The notes: generated by a model from the sequence alone, not told the origin. Counted from the stretch's first letter, positions 25,763 to 35,291 are shown. The stretch is 64,000 bases of DNA from Sansalvadorimonas sp965221135 (GCA_965221135.1 CBDCRZ010000056.1:1-64000), one strand, 5' to 3'. Numbers and translations: made by a program.

Positions 25763-27208
25763 TCATGGAGGTGCAGAGTCGTCATTCAAGCCGGCTTTTT
25801 CTAAAAGAGAGAGGTCTAACTCATCTTCTGTTAACCAGCCGTTCTCACATGATTTACTCTGGGAGTTACGTAGAAATTCCTGCATGTGTGTTTTTATGTG
25901 ATGCCCGTAAAGGTCCTTTATTGACGCAAAAACAGGAGTTGCAGAAACCGAACAGGTTTTAGCAGGGCAGAACCAGCCAGTTCTGAGATGATCAAGTAGC
26001 CAGTGTTGGCCCATAGTTTCCGGAGTTTGGTTCAACTTTAGATTCGGGTGATCTTGGCAGACAAACCCATTTCCATGACGGGTTTGGTATCGTTTGCCTT
26101 TAGCCCACGCAGTCAATTGACTTAAGGGTACTCCTGCTTTTCTTGTTTTTTTATTCCAAAGACTATTTACAGGCAATGTATCAAGCTCGTTGATGTGGAA
26201 GTTTTCCAAATGTGCGCCGAGAGTTTGAAAGTCCGGAAAAAATATTTGTTTTGTACTGCATTCTCCTATCAGGCAGCGAATCTGCCCTTGATTCGCCAAA
26301 ACAGCTTCACCCAGGCGATGTAAGTTGTGATATCTTTTTTCTTTAAAAAGGTAACCCCCTAAGTGTTTGCCAACAACATGGTCGAACCAGTTGAGTGCTG
26401 ATGTTAATTTGTACTGACCAAAGGGTTCACTCCTTGTCAGACAGCCGATTAACGGGCAGGTAAAACCTTTAGCTCCGCTGCATCCGGGCAGACGTCTCAC
26501 CCTGACATTGTGTGTATTGTTTTCTTGGGGGGGGAGAGTTCGAGGGGAGGAAAAATCTTCATCCTCCAAATTAGAATCAGGATTGTTTTCGGCAAAAAGA
26601 GTCAGAAAATGGTCGTCTTTTTGTAAGGGCTGACTGTCGAGCGTGGTCAGAGTTTCATCACTGGGTCTACAAAACCAACAATTTCTTTTTGTGTTACATC
26701 TCCTGGTTGGCCGTTCGCTTATGCGAACTGTCTTTTTGATGTTTTTACAGTGATTGCAGATGGATAAAGGAGTTAAGAATGTTGGAGTTCCCGGTGTACC
26801 CTTAATAGGAGGAGATCCTTCAGGTTCACCAGGTGCGGCCTCCGAATCCAGATGATCACTAAGTCTGCTAAAAGCCTGGCCAGGGTGTTCAAAAGCATCC
26901 GGTGTGATGAATTCTTCCGAATAGCCCGCTTCATGACTGGTAAGATGCTGAAGGGGGCACTCATCTGCTTTTATTGGGGCAGCTTCCTTTGTCTTTAGGC
27001 TCATCGCATCGGGCGTAATGGGTGATGTATAGGTGTGATTTTTTGTTGTGTTAGTGGGCCATAAATGAGTAATAACGCTGCTCAGCGGGAGTTTTATTAG
27101 CCATTCTGCTGGCTTTTGTCCACCGCCTGACTTCACAGGTGAGGATAAAAAAACTAAATATAAGATAAACAAGCCAGCGCGGTATGCTGATGAATAGTTT
27201 TCTCTCAT
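25763..27208 (-). CDS. Secreted protein with four C2H2-like zinc-finger motifs
   Basis: 481 residues. The N-terminus (RAGLFILYLVFLSSPVKSGGG) is a signal peptide. Residues 55-150 are Pro/Ser/Thr rich. C151, C154, C171, C177 and C180 form a Cys cluster. The C-terminal half has four regularly spaced units of the form Cys-x4-Cys...His-x4-His: C251/C256/H277/H282, C312/C317/H333/H338, and C414/C419/H436/H441, plus C384/H387/H402/H407. That spacing recalls eukaryotic C2H2 fingers with a longer Cys-Cys loop. Bacterial C2H2 proteins are few and usually cytoplasmic (Ros/MucR), so an exported array is unusual and points to a host-directed role (inference). Convergent with the IS630 remnant. Confidence 0.8.
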   Translation of the reverse strand: MRENYSSAYRAGLFILYLVFLSSPVKSGGGQKPAEWLIKLPLSSVITHLWPTNTTKNHTYTSPITPDAMSLKTKEAAPIKADECPLQHLTSHEAGYSEEFITPDAFEHPGQAFSRLSDHLDSEAAPGEPEGSPPIKGTPGTPTFLTPLSICNHCKNIKKTVRISERPTRRCNTKRNCWFCRPSDETLTTLDSQPLQKDDHFLTLFAENNPDSNLEDEDFSSPRTLPPQENNTHNVRVRRLPGCSGAKGFTCPLIGCLTRSEPFGQYKLTSALNWFDHVVGKHLGGYLFKEKRYHNLHRLGEAVLANQGQIRCLIGECSTKQIFFPDFQTLGAHLENFHINELDTLPVNSLWNKKTRKAGVPLSQLTAWAKGKRYQTRHGNGFVCQDHPNLKLNQTPETMGQHWLLDHLRTGWFCPAKTCSVSATPVFASIKDLYGHHIKTHMQEFLRNSQSKSCENGWLTEDELDLSLLEKAGLNDDSAPP

Positions 27209-27495
27209 GCATTGCTTTTCACTTTTTTAGAGACTGCCAGTTTAGAAGAAAAATTCTTCTTTGTATTACGAAGAGAGCTTTAGATTTGAAAGTTTATCTT
27301 TTTAGCAGAACCAAGTACCCAGTCACTCAGCGATCTGTGGAACCTGAATCCCTGTCACAGCAACACCCCGGCCAGGTCATATCTGGAAATGGGGTTTGGG
27401 TATGTTGAACAGGGGTTCAGGCGGGGTGGCGAGTGGGGAAGGGTTCAGGAACAGCTACGGTCCATGCCGGTCGGTTTGTCAGGTTTCGCCGTTTA

Positions 27496-27925
27496 TCAGT
27501 CAAAGCTGACCGCGATGTCATAAACACCGCACTCATGGTACTGACAGAAATTCACTTCCCTTAACTGAAACAGCTCTTCGGCTTGGGCAATGGGATAACA
27601 GAATCCCATTTGCCGGGCGGAGTTGCTGGCGAAATCGAAGTCCAGTTCCTTGACCAGTTCCTTGACCAGTTCTGCGTATCCTGATACGGCCGCTATCGTA
27701 GGCGAAGCCAGAGATGCACTCGATCTTTCCTGTCGTCAGGTCGATGCGAATTTCCACAGGATGATAGCCACCGCTCTCTGCTGTATAGGTCGGGTCACGG
27801 TAGTTCAGGGTGATAAAACGGGCATCAGCACTGGGGGTGACATCCTGTATCGCTTGTTGTAAAAGGTCTTGCAGTTGTTGGGTAATGGGCAGCGGGTCTG
27901 CGGCCGTGAAAACAGAGGCTGTCAC
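27496..27925 (-). pseudogene. DUF2787-family protein, frameshifted
   Basis: Starts with GTG at 27925 (TASVFTAADPLPITQQLQDL), continues through FITLNYRDPTYTAESGGYHP, typical of DUF2787, then shifts frame near 27690-27700. The downstream frame resumes with GYAELVKELVKELDFDFASN and ends AVSFD, stop at 27496-27498. A 12-bp in-frame duplication (LVKE twice) lies just after the shift. Reading both frames gives a protein of about 143 residues, the family's usual size. Function of the family is unknown; it is common on vibrio-type mobile elements. The start overlaps the stop of the fragment upstream in GTGA. Confidence 0.7.
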
Positions 27926-28245
27926 GGAGTGTCGGTGTCGGGTGCTTCGGGAGGCGTTGCTGATGTTGCAGGTTCGATGACCTTGGTCTCTCCCTTCTGT
28001 GTCACATCCTTTGCCTTCTCCTTGGGGTTACCGTTACCCGGCTTTTCGGCGGGGAGTATGAGCTTGGTCTTGGGAACAGGTTTCCACTTGGCAGCGGTAG
28101 CAGGCCACTTCTCCCAGTCAGGGGAGAGGGTGTGTGCGAATTGCCGTTTCTCATCAACAATCAGGATGCCTTCAAAGCGAAGGATCGCGGCAAGGAAGCC
28201 TCCGTTGTTAGCCGACCGGCCAGTGAATAAATCCCGGAATTGGTA
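27922..28245 (-). pseudogene. 3' part of an unrecognised gene coupled to DUF2787
   Basis: About 106 codons read NYQFRDLFTGRSANNGGFLA, FEGILIVDEKRQFAHTLSPD and a Lys/Pro/Thr-rich tail, stop TGA at 27922-27924 overlapping the DUF2787 start. The frame has no start; its 5' end is cut exactly where the AATTGACTCCGACCCC motif begins. I do not recognise the family. The overlap implies the two were one operon, plausibly from a plasmid or integrative element. Confidence 0.5.
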
Positions 28246-28268
28246 ATTGACTCCGACCCCTTTTACTG

Positions 28269-28330
28269 CTGTAGAGGATCCGCTCTGATAAATGCCATTT
28301 AATAAATGACTCCGACCCCTTTTTTTGCTG
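28269..28330. repeat. 62-bp dispersed repeat ending in AATGACTCCGACCCC, copy 1
   Basis: CTGTAGAGGATCCGCT, TGATAAAT and CCATT, then the AAATGACTCCGACCCC motif, T run and GCTG; also present at 30532-30592. Preceded at 28245-28264 by another copy of the short motif. Confidence 0.8.
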
Positions 28331-28766
28331 AAATATCATCTGCCTCGACAGCTTTATTTCGAATGTAGGGCCTTTTTATGGCACCAAAAACCTGGCTGTG
28401 GTTTTCCCCCAGCAGCGAAAGCCCACATAGGGGTTTACCTCCTATAAGCCTGGACTCCGTTTTCTGTGTTTTTGTCCTTTGGGGTTCTAAAGAGAGAGGT
28501 CTCTCAGCTTGTAATTTATACATCACAGATTCCTTCAATATCAGCTTTCTGTCTCAAAGATGTCACGATAGGAGAATGACCAGAAAAAGGCATAACAAAG
28601 GGTTTAGCCCAACTAACAAATGATTAAATACCCCTGTCCCTTTTTATAAGACGAACTTTTCCTTTCCTAACAGGTCTGTTGTAGATGTATCAGATGTTTC
28701 TGTTGCCAGCATAGGGGATGAGATGTCTTCAGGAATGAGGTCAGAGTCGGAAAGGAGAGACTGACG
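28331..28766. other. 436-bp stretch without a supported gene
   Basis: A 79-codon frame on the minus strand (28299-28538) has no ribosome binding site and runs into the repeat, so I do not call it. The last bases before 28767 hold GGAAAGGAGAG, the ribosome binding site of the next gene. Confidence 0.5.
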
Positions 28767-30260
28767 ATGAAAGGAGTCATATGGTCTGGTGTTTTGAGTT
28801 TTATTCTGATGTGTTGGATGGCTGGAGTGCAAGCCAGTGAAAACTCACATGAAAACTCGTTTCAAAATCAGGAATTACTCCAAACAGACTATGTGGTAGT
28901 TGTCTGTGAAAGTGTACATAACCTCGGATATTTATCAGCCGCATATTTTCTCAGCCGATTAATTTATGATGAACTGCCAAGTGTAAAGATAAGAGTCATA
29001 TTGTCAGGCACAGGCAATGATGCTTTAGAGCACTTTCCTTTTTCTGAAATCGGTGAGGTTCTTGTTAAGCCACCATCATCGTTAAAAGATCAAAATATAG
29101 ACAACAAGATTCAACGATGGCTAGAAGATGCCTCCGTTGTCGTCGAGGCCTTTAGCTCTATAGATTTTGAAAGGACTCATTATAAAAATAAATATATCTA
29201 TGTTAATCAGATTACAGAACGTCCTTATGACTACCCTCTTCAGTATCATGACTTTCTTCGAGATTTCATTCATGAATACAGAAGGCTTCATAAAACAATC
29301 CCCGATCACTATAAAAGCCCTGAATCTTTTGTTTGGCATGAATACTGGGCATCAAGAGGTAAATTTAAATTTAAGAACACTTATGCTCTTTATCATATGA
29401 CGGATGATAACTATGACGAGACCGCTTTAGCGCAGCTATTAATTGGCGAACATATACCCAACAACTTCGTAAGAAAAAAATCAAATTCTCGATCTATTAA
29501 GGTTGGTCTAGACAACCAGAGTGATGGCATATTTATTAACCATCACCTTTTTAATAAAGCGCAGGGGAAAGATGGTACATCTTTTAAGGATGATTATCAG
29601 CGTTTAAAAGTCAGCCACCCTGAACTTGGCGTACTTCTCTCTGAGGCTGAGGACGAAGGATTTTATATGTCCTATATGCATAACCGGCACAAATTCTTTG
29701 AGTTCTTCGCGATGGCAGCACTTATTGATGGTATGAAGAAAACAACTGTGCTGACGAATATGGAAGTTAACAATAGTAACGCCAAGTTCTTTTTTTCTAT
29801 GCCTGAACATAACATAAAGACTATTATTTACGAGGATCTTAGAGAACACGGTTCTCGGAGACAGTTCGTTTCTGATAGTACAGAAGGAAAAACTGTCACA
29901 ATAATTAGATTGCCAATCATTAAAAATCCCGATGAGTATGCATCACTTTTTCATTATTCCAATCCAGTCGTTGGAGTGACAGGAAATTCCAGTCTATTTG
30001 AAGTCATTTCTCTCGGAAAACTGCCTTTATACGACTTCAATATGGATATCCAGTTTTATGTAAACAGTGATATGGCAATATATACTGAGGGCGAGCTTTT
30101 AAATTTTTTCGACAACTACATCAACCCTGAGGAAAAAGCAGCCATAGCTAAGAGTCACAGACACTTAATAGCTCAGTGGTCCAAAAAAATTGTAGAGTCC
30201 AAATCTCTGAATAAGAAACTTATTAGAAGAGTTAAAACATTCCTGCACCAGCAACCCTAG
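28767..30260 (+). CDS. Exported protein with a glycosyltransferase-B-like C-terminus
   Basis: 497 residues; ATG at 28767 preceded by GGAAAGGAGAG. The signal peptide is MKGVIWSGVLSFILMCWMAG with cleavage near VQA-SEN. After it comes a beta-alpha start, TDYVVVVCESVHNLGYLSAA, like the first strand and helix of a Rossmann half. Near residue 405 the sequence VGVTGNSSLFEVISLGKLPL resembles the donor-sugar segment of GT-B glycosyltransferases (G-x-S-SxxE...GxPPL). I therefore suspect a glycosyltransferase, but the family is not identified. The gene is visibly more AT-rich than its neighbours, a sign of recent acquisition. It stands alone between repeat-bearing intergenic regions. Confidence 0.75.
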   Translation: MKGVIWSGVLSFILMCWMAGVQASENSHENSFQNQELLQTDYVVVVCESVHNLGYLSAAYFLSRLIYDELPSVKIRVILSGTGNDALEHFPFSEIGEVLVKPPSSLKDQNIDNKIQRWLEDASVVVEAFSSIDFERTHYKNKYIYVNQITERPYDYPLQYHDFLRDFIHEYRRLHKTIPDHYKSPESFVWHEYWASRGKFKFKNTYALYHMTDDNYDETALAQLLIGEHIPNNFVRKKSNSRSIKVGLDNQSDGIFINHHLFNKAQGKDGTSFKDDYQRLKVSHPELGVLLSEAEDEGFYMSYMHNRHKFFEFFAMAALIDGMKKTTVLTNMEVNNSNAKFFFSMPEHNIKTIIYEDLREHGSRRQFVSDSTEGKTVTIIRLPIIKNPDEYASLFHYSNPVVGVTGNSSLFEVISLGKLPLYDFNMDIQFYVNSDMAIYTEGELLNFFDNYINPEEKAAIAKSHRHLIAQWSKKIVESKSLNKKLIRRVKTFLHQQP

Positions 30261-30615
30261 AAGGTAGATGAGTTGCAGAGAGTGTTGCTGCCCTGCTTCT
30301 ACTTTGCTCAAGAACTAGCAAAACCCCATTCCCCTGTGTGATGACCAGCGTCAAAAAAAGCCTGGCAGGAATACATTCTTAAGCAGCAGGTCTAACAACT
30401 TCTATCGCATTTCAGAAAAGCTCCTGCTGCCTTAAAAGGCCTACACAAGGTAAGCGTTTAAACAGGGGGCATTCTCCCCCTATTCAGTAAAGGGGTCGGA
30501 GTCATTTAATCTTTTACGCACCAGCATGTTCCTGTAGAGGATCCGCTTTGATAAATACCATTCAATAAATGACTCCGACCCCTTTTTTGCTGTGGCACCC
30601 GGATAGTTGAATCCT
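30261..30615. other. 355-bp intergenic with an inverted pair of repeats
   Basis: Contains AAAGGGGTCGGAGTCATTT at 30489-30507 and its inverse AAATGACTCCGACCCC at 30567, an inverted pair enclosing about 100 bp, plus the 62-bp repeat copy. No gene is seen. Confidence 0.6.
30532..30592. repeat. 62-bp dispersed repeat, copy 2
   Basis: Matches 28269-28330 with three or four substitutions and one T fewer in the T run. Here its motif end is paired with a reversed motif at 30489-30507, forming a palindrome-bounded unit. Confidence 0.8.
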
Positions 30616-32208
30616 TTATTTTGAGCCGGACTCTAACTTAAGCTTGGGAAACATAAGCTTGGGAAACTCGATGAACAAGCGTGTTTCCGCATTGTCTTTG
30701 GTGGTTATCACTGGCGGGGAGCGTTGATAAGTTTGTAGGTACTCCGTGAGTGTATTTATAGTGTCTGTGTATTTTTGCCACTCGTCAGGATCATCGAACT
30801 GGAAAGGTCTTGCTCTTTTTGCAGCCGCCCGCGGGCTTCTAGTGAAAAAACAATAAAATTGACACTTTATAGATTGATCTGCCCCGGCCTGGAGCAAAAT
30901 CTCAACCACCTCGGAGTGGCCGTTCTCAGCCGCAATATACAGAGGCGTGGCACCATCATTTGTTGTTTGATTAAGAGCCACCCCCTCGGTGTTCACTAAA
31001 ATCTGAACCACCTCGGAGTGGCCCTCCCGGGCCGCTATAAACAAAGGCGTGTCACCATCATTTGTTGTTTGATTAAGAGCCACCCCCTCGGTGTTCACTA
31101 AAATCTGAACCACCTCGGAGTGGCCCACATGGGCCGCTATATATAGAGGCGTGGCACCCTCATTTCTTGGTTGATTCAGATCCACTCCCTCGGTGTTCAC
31201 TAAAATCTGAACCACCTCGGCGCTGCCCTCTTGGGCGGCTATATGCAGAGGCGTGCCACCATCATTATTTATTGGTGGATTAAGAGCCACCCCCTCGGTG
31301 TTCACTAAAATCTGAACCACCTCGGCGCGGCCCCACTGGGCCGCTATATATAGAGGCGTGGCACCCTCATTTCTTGGTTGATTCAGATCCACTCCCTCGG
31401 TGTTCACTAAAATCTGAACCACCTCGGCGCGGCCCTCTTGGGCCGCTATATACAGAGGCGTGGCACCATCATATATTGGTTGATTAAGAGCCACCCCTTC
31501 GGTGTTCACTAAAATCTGAACCACCTCGGCAAAGCCTTTCTGAGCCGCTATTAACAAAGGCGTGGCACCATCATATATTGGTGGATTAAGAGCCACCCCC
31601 TCGGTGTTCACTAAAATCTGAACCACCTCGGCGCGGCCCTCTTGGGCCGCTATAAACAGAGGCGTGGCACCACCATTTATTGGTTGATTAAGATCCACCC
31701 CCTCGGTGTTCACTAAAATCTGAACCACCTCGGCGCAGCCCACTTCGGCCGCTATATACAGAGGAGTGACATCATCAGTTCCTGGTTGATTAAGATCCAC
31801 CCCCTCGGTGTTCACTAAAATCTGAACCACCTCGGCGCAGCCCACTTCGGCCGCTATATACAGAGGCGTGACATCATCAGTTCCTGGTTGATTAAGATTT
31901 ACCCCCCCGGTGTTTATCAGCATCTGAACCACCTCTACATGCCCCTTTTTGGCAGCAAGAACTAATCCATCAACAGGGTCATGATTAAAACCACTGCTCA
32001 ACGGTTCTTGATCAATGAAAAACTGTACCGCTTCCTCATTGCCTTCACGGCAAGCCGCCTGAAAATCATGCTCATCATATTGCCTCTTCAAGGGCTGACT
32101 CAGCTTTTTTGTGCATTCATACATAGCCAGAGAGTTTGAGCAAAGCCCTAAAAAGAAGAGAAAAAAACTTGTGTAGAACCACAAACATTTCTCATTGATT
32201 CTTAACAT
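30616..32208 (-). CDS. Secreted ankyrin-repeat protein with near-identical repeats
   Basis: 530 residues from the ATG at 32208, chosen because it gives a standard signal peptide (MLRINEKCLWFYTSFFLFFLGLCSNSLA); the frame continues 52 codons upstream without a better start. About thirteen ankyrin units follow, most 34 residues long with the core ATPLYIAAQEGRAEVVQILV then NTEGVxLNQP. Most repeats are so alike that they must have expanded recently; the units near 31735-31930 are almost the same at DNA level. The C-terminal 75 residues are not ankyrin. Binding protein, probably exported and host-directed (inference). Confidence 0.85.
   Translation of the reverse strand: MLRINEKCLWFYTSFFLFFLGLCSNSLAMYECTKKLSQPLKRQYDEHDFQAACREGNEEAVQFFIDQEPLSSGFNHDPVDGLVLAAKKGHVEVVQMLINTGGVNLNQPGTDDVTPLYIAAEVGCAEVVQILVNTEGVDLNQPGTDDVTPLYIAAEVGCAEVVQILVNTEGVDLNQPINGGATPLFIAAQEGRAEVVQILVNTEGVALNPPIYDGATPLLIAAQKGFAEVVQILVNTEGVALNQPIYDGATPLYIAAQEGRAEVVQILVNTEGVDLNQPRNEGATPLYIAAQWGRAEVVQILVNTEGVALNPPINNDGGTPLHIAAQEGSAEVVQILVNTEGVDLNQPRNEGATPLYIAAHVGHSEVVQILVNTEGVALNQTTNDGDTPLFIAAREGHSEVVQILVNTEGVALNQTTNDGATPLYIAAENGHSEVVEILLQAGADQSIKCQFYCFFTRSPRAAAKRARPFQFDDPDEWQKYTDTINTLTEYLQTYQRSPPVITTKDNAETRLFIEFPKLMFPKLKLESGSK
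30895..31930 (-). repeat. About ten tandem 102-bp ankyrin-coding repeats
   Basis: Units share invariant runs such as CCCCCTCGGTGTTCACTAAA and ATCTGAACCACCTCGG. Differences cluster at the solvent-exposed codons of the first helix and loop, so binding surface varies while the framework is kept. Confidence 0.9.
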
Positions 32209-32843
32209 TGCACACATGTAAAACGTTAAAATAAAAGGGAAGGAAGGTATGGCAAACAACAAGGAAAATATCAAGTTGTTCGCACCCCAAAGGCTCACTG
32301 ACGAGGACGAGGATGACGGCGGAGGCCGGGCCACTCGGAATGTCGTGGCCGATGGGCAGGTCAATGGATGTCACCAACTCCTTAAAGGTAAAGGTAAATC
32401 CTAACGTTCTCGCGAGCTTCCTCGTGTGCAGGGCTTGCATCAGCACACATAATAGTCTCGATATTTATTCGTCCATTTAAATGACGGCAGAACTCATCAG
32501 CACTCTTATTTTCCAGAATGCCGTCGACCGTTTGATTATCGCGGCCTCTGGCCACGATGACTGGTATTTTACGACGCTGGCTGATTGTTTAATAACGGTA
32601 TAGCATTAAGAAGATCTTGAAACTGCTGGGACTGCATAATAGATCTCCCACATCAAAGGGATAACGACAGTGTAGACCTATCAACCTTTAAGGGAAACGC
32701 AGGTGATTCAGGATGTAGCTCAACAGTTAATAAATACCAGTCATAAATTACCAGTGATGTAAGCCAATAGGGATAGAAGGTAAAAAGGACTGGATAAGAG
32801 ATGAGTCCGGTGGATTGATCCGCTACCGCTTGGCTCGCTTGGC
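32209..32843. other. 635-bp stretch without a supported gene
   Basis: Includes the 5' extension of the ankyrin frame and scattered short open frames (for example ATG at 32481, about 40 codons) without ribosome binding sites or recognisable products. I see no repeat or RNA structure. Confidence 0.45.
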
Positions 32844-33509
32844 TCAGAAGTCGGATAGGGGGGAGTCTGATACAAAATGTCGTATTTTACCATCCCATTT
32901 CGACATTAAATAAACTGTTCTGCTGTCGGCCCAGATCCGCATGTCAACACGCCCAGGAGTCGCGTAATATTCAGGTTGCAGATCTACGTCTCTTTGCATG
33001 TCATTCTCATCAATATAAAGCTGTATTTCCTCCAGACTGGCGCTGCTAGTCCGGCTGTCCAGATTTATAGTTTTTAGCTCTGCCAGATCAGCAGCGAAGA
33101 CTCGCCCTGTCACCAAGTCTCCAAAAATAAATTTTCCAAAAAGCTGATGTATATCAGTGCCGGGATAGATCGCGCCTCCTGCTATGGCATTGCCTCCACG
33201 AGGGTTTTCTTGTTGGTGGGAGTAATAAGCGACTGGGTATTTAAAATGTAAGCCTCTGCAATCCGTATCAGGGAGAGGTACGTATGTATTGATATATCCC
33301 TCACGATTACTTTCTGGGAGAGTATCGTCAAACGAGGGGTCAAGGCCATTGCGGTCCTTTCCTTCCCGGTATGGCCAGCCATAGTTGCTGCCGGCAGTAA
33401 TTTTGTTGATTTCTTCAAAGTGATCCTGGCCAATGTCGGTCACAAACAATGCTCCACTTTTATCCCAGATCATGCGATGGCCATTTCTGAAGCCCAAGGC
33501 ATAAATTGA
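32844..33509 (-). pseudogene. C-terminal part of a PQQ-dependent sugar dehydrogenase (GSDH family)
   Basis: From about 33509 the minus strand reads SIYALGFRNGHRMIWDKSGA, then GQDHFEEINKITAGSNYGWP, signature segments of the glucose/sorbosone dehydrogenase beta-propeller. The reading continues about 220 residues to a stop at 32844. The N-terminal half, including signal peptide and most propeller blades, is missing; the frame upstream of 33509 is unrelated and overlaps the opposing gene. A truncated remnant, broken at a junction shared with the truncated gene on the other strand. Confidence 0.7.
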
Positions 33510-33609
33510 TACGGGGACGGAGAAAAATGTAAGGGTTTGGAATGAATATACAGCTAAGGAATTAAAAGGGGCAGAAGGGTTTAGAATCGCCTTAAAACTC
33601 ACATTGTAA

Positions 33610-34722
33610 CGCCTAAGAGATATACTCGTATTATTGAACGAAGCCTTTCTACGGGCAAATTCAAAAGATAGAAAACACATTGTTCTTGAAGATGTTGAAA
33701 TAACAGCGAAAACGATATCAATCAATAGACTTTCAGATCTACATAAAGAGTATGAATATATATTTCCATCGCTTGATGAGTTTACTACGTCATTTCACGG
33801 TTCGTCATCAGAGATTGATCTTGATGGTGCAATTGAGTTCATTAATAGCGCCTTAAGAAGAGATAATCTTGAACGGACAAAGCAGCAAGATATTTTATTA
33901 TTCGATAGTGCGACTCAGGTTATTCAAAGTTTATACAGTGTTGGTTTTATTGGAATGTATAATGAGCAGTCTGCATCTTTTGTATTCTGCCATGATGGTA
34001 AAGATCCAGATAGGGATTTTGATTCAGGAACAAGATTCTTGATCCACCCATGTTACTGGCTAGCGCTTGCAACCACCCAGTCAGAACTGAAACTGGATGA
34101 AGCAGAGGACATTAATGATGAGTACGATATTGAGGTTGCCTCTGTATCAAAGGAGCAAAGGAATCAAAGGATAGGTTCTTTGCTGCAAGAAATCTTAGAA
34201 ATAGAAGAGGGTCATGAAGGTGCACACGCCTTTGAGGCATGGGTTCTTAAATCCTTAAAGGTTATTTTCGCGGGTTCAATATGTAATATTGAATCTCGCC
34301 CAAACAAAAATGGGTTGCAGTAGAGGGATGTTGTCGGAACAAACTTAGGTGAGACGAAATTTTGGAAACGTATATTGAATGATTATAAAACAAGACAAGT
34401 TATATTTGAGGTGAAAAACTATAGAGATTTAAGCTCGTCTGACTATCGTCAGGTTAACTCTTATCTAGCGAATGGGTGTGGTGCTTTTGCTTTTATAGTC
34501 ACTAGAGCTTTCAATACAGACCTTGAGAAAGGTAAAGAATTGAATTGGGCAAAAGAGCTTTATACAGAACACAAAAAAATCGTGATAAAACTTTCTGTAA
34601 AATTTATTGAGAAGCATTTGAGAAAGGCTCGAAACCCTCAGAAACACGATGCAGTAGATAAAGAGCTAAATACTTTGATTGATACATATTTAAGACGACA
34701 CTTTTCAAGTAAGTGCAGATGA
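33610..34722 (+). pseudogene. ATPase-nuclease type gene: 5'-truncated and interrupted by an amber codon
   Basis: A single frame runs from 33610 to 34722 except for TAG at 34321-34323. Upstream of 33610 it is closed by TAA and nothing resembles a start; the first residues (RDILVLLNEAFLRANSKDRK) look like the helical end of a P-loop ATPase, so the ATP-binding part is gone. After the amber codon the frame gives RDVVGTNLG and VIFEVKNYRDLSSSDYRQVN, a PD-(D/E)xK nuclease pattern with Asp just behind the stop and E-x-K at 34408-34416. ATPase plus Mrr-like nuclease combinations occur in defence genes; that reading is inference. The amber codon separates the two halves. Confidence 0.6.
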
Positions 34723-35071
34723 ACAGTACAGTCAGAGCTTTGTAGTTTGAGTTGCTAGTAGGAATGAGAGCTAGAGGGAGGCTTTTTAAAGGGTACCTGT
34801 AAATAAAATAAAACTGCCTAGCGCATATTGTGTCAGAACCGTAGAAAATCTCACTACGGTTCTGACCGTCATCCCCTGATAAGCGTACAGCGACTTCAAA
34901 GGCAGGCTGCAGATAATGGTGCTAAGCCAAAAGCAAGAGTCCCCGCGTCGCTTAAGAGCAGGATAACGTAAGGAAAGAGGAAGAGAGTGACGCATATCAG
35001 GTGAGGCAGAGGCATAACTCAGCAACCGACCATCAAAGGTCACACTCTGCCCGTTATACGCCCATTCAACG
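34723..35071. other. Intergenic with a 13-bp perfect hairpin
   Basis: GTCAGAACCGTAG pairs perfectly with CTACGGTTCTGAC (34831-34843 and 34853-34865, nine-base loop). There is no T tract. A 103-codon minus-strand frame through this region also covers the tRNA terminator and is unlikely to be a gene. Confidence 0.55.
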
Positions 35072-35108
35072 AAAAAGGCCCCGAAGCAAAAATGCATCGG
35101 GGCCTTTA
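35072..35108 (-). terminator. Rho-independent terminator of the tRNA-Phe pair
   Basis: On the minus strand AAAGGCCCCGA pairs with TCGGGGCCTTT around a short loop, followed by TTTTT. It lies just after the CCA end of the downstream tRNA-Phe. Confidence 0.85.
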
Positions 35109-35112
35109 AATA

Positions 35113-35188
<76 letters not shown>

Positions 35189-35215
35189 TTGGGCTGTCTT
35201 GTCGAAGGAAATAAA

Positions 35216-35291
<76 letters not shown>

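Noticed and set aside
32192..32446. Short frames upstream of the third ankyrin gene
   Set aside because: No start signals and no similarity to known proteins; probably flanking sequence.
34786..35097. 103-codon minus-strand frame downstream of tRNA-Phe
   Set aside because: Overlaps the tRNA terminator and a perfect hairpin; no ribosome binding site or known product.
18845..35112. A complete integrative element with its own integrase
   Set aside because: No integrase, excisionase or conjugation gene is visible; only tRNA relics support past integration.
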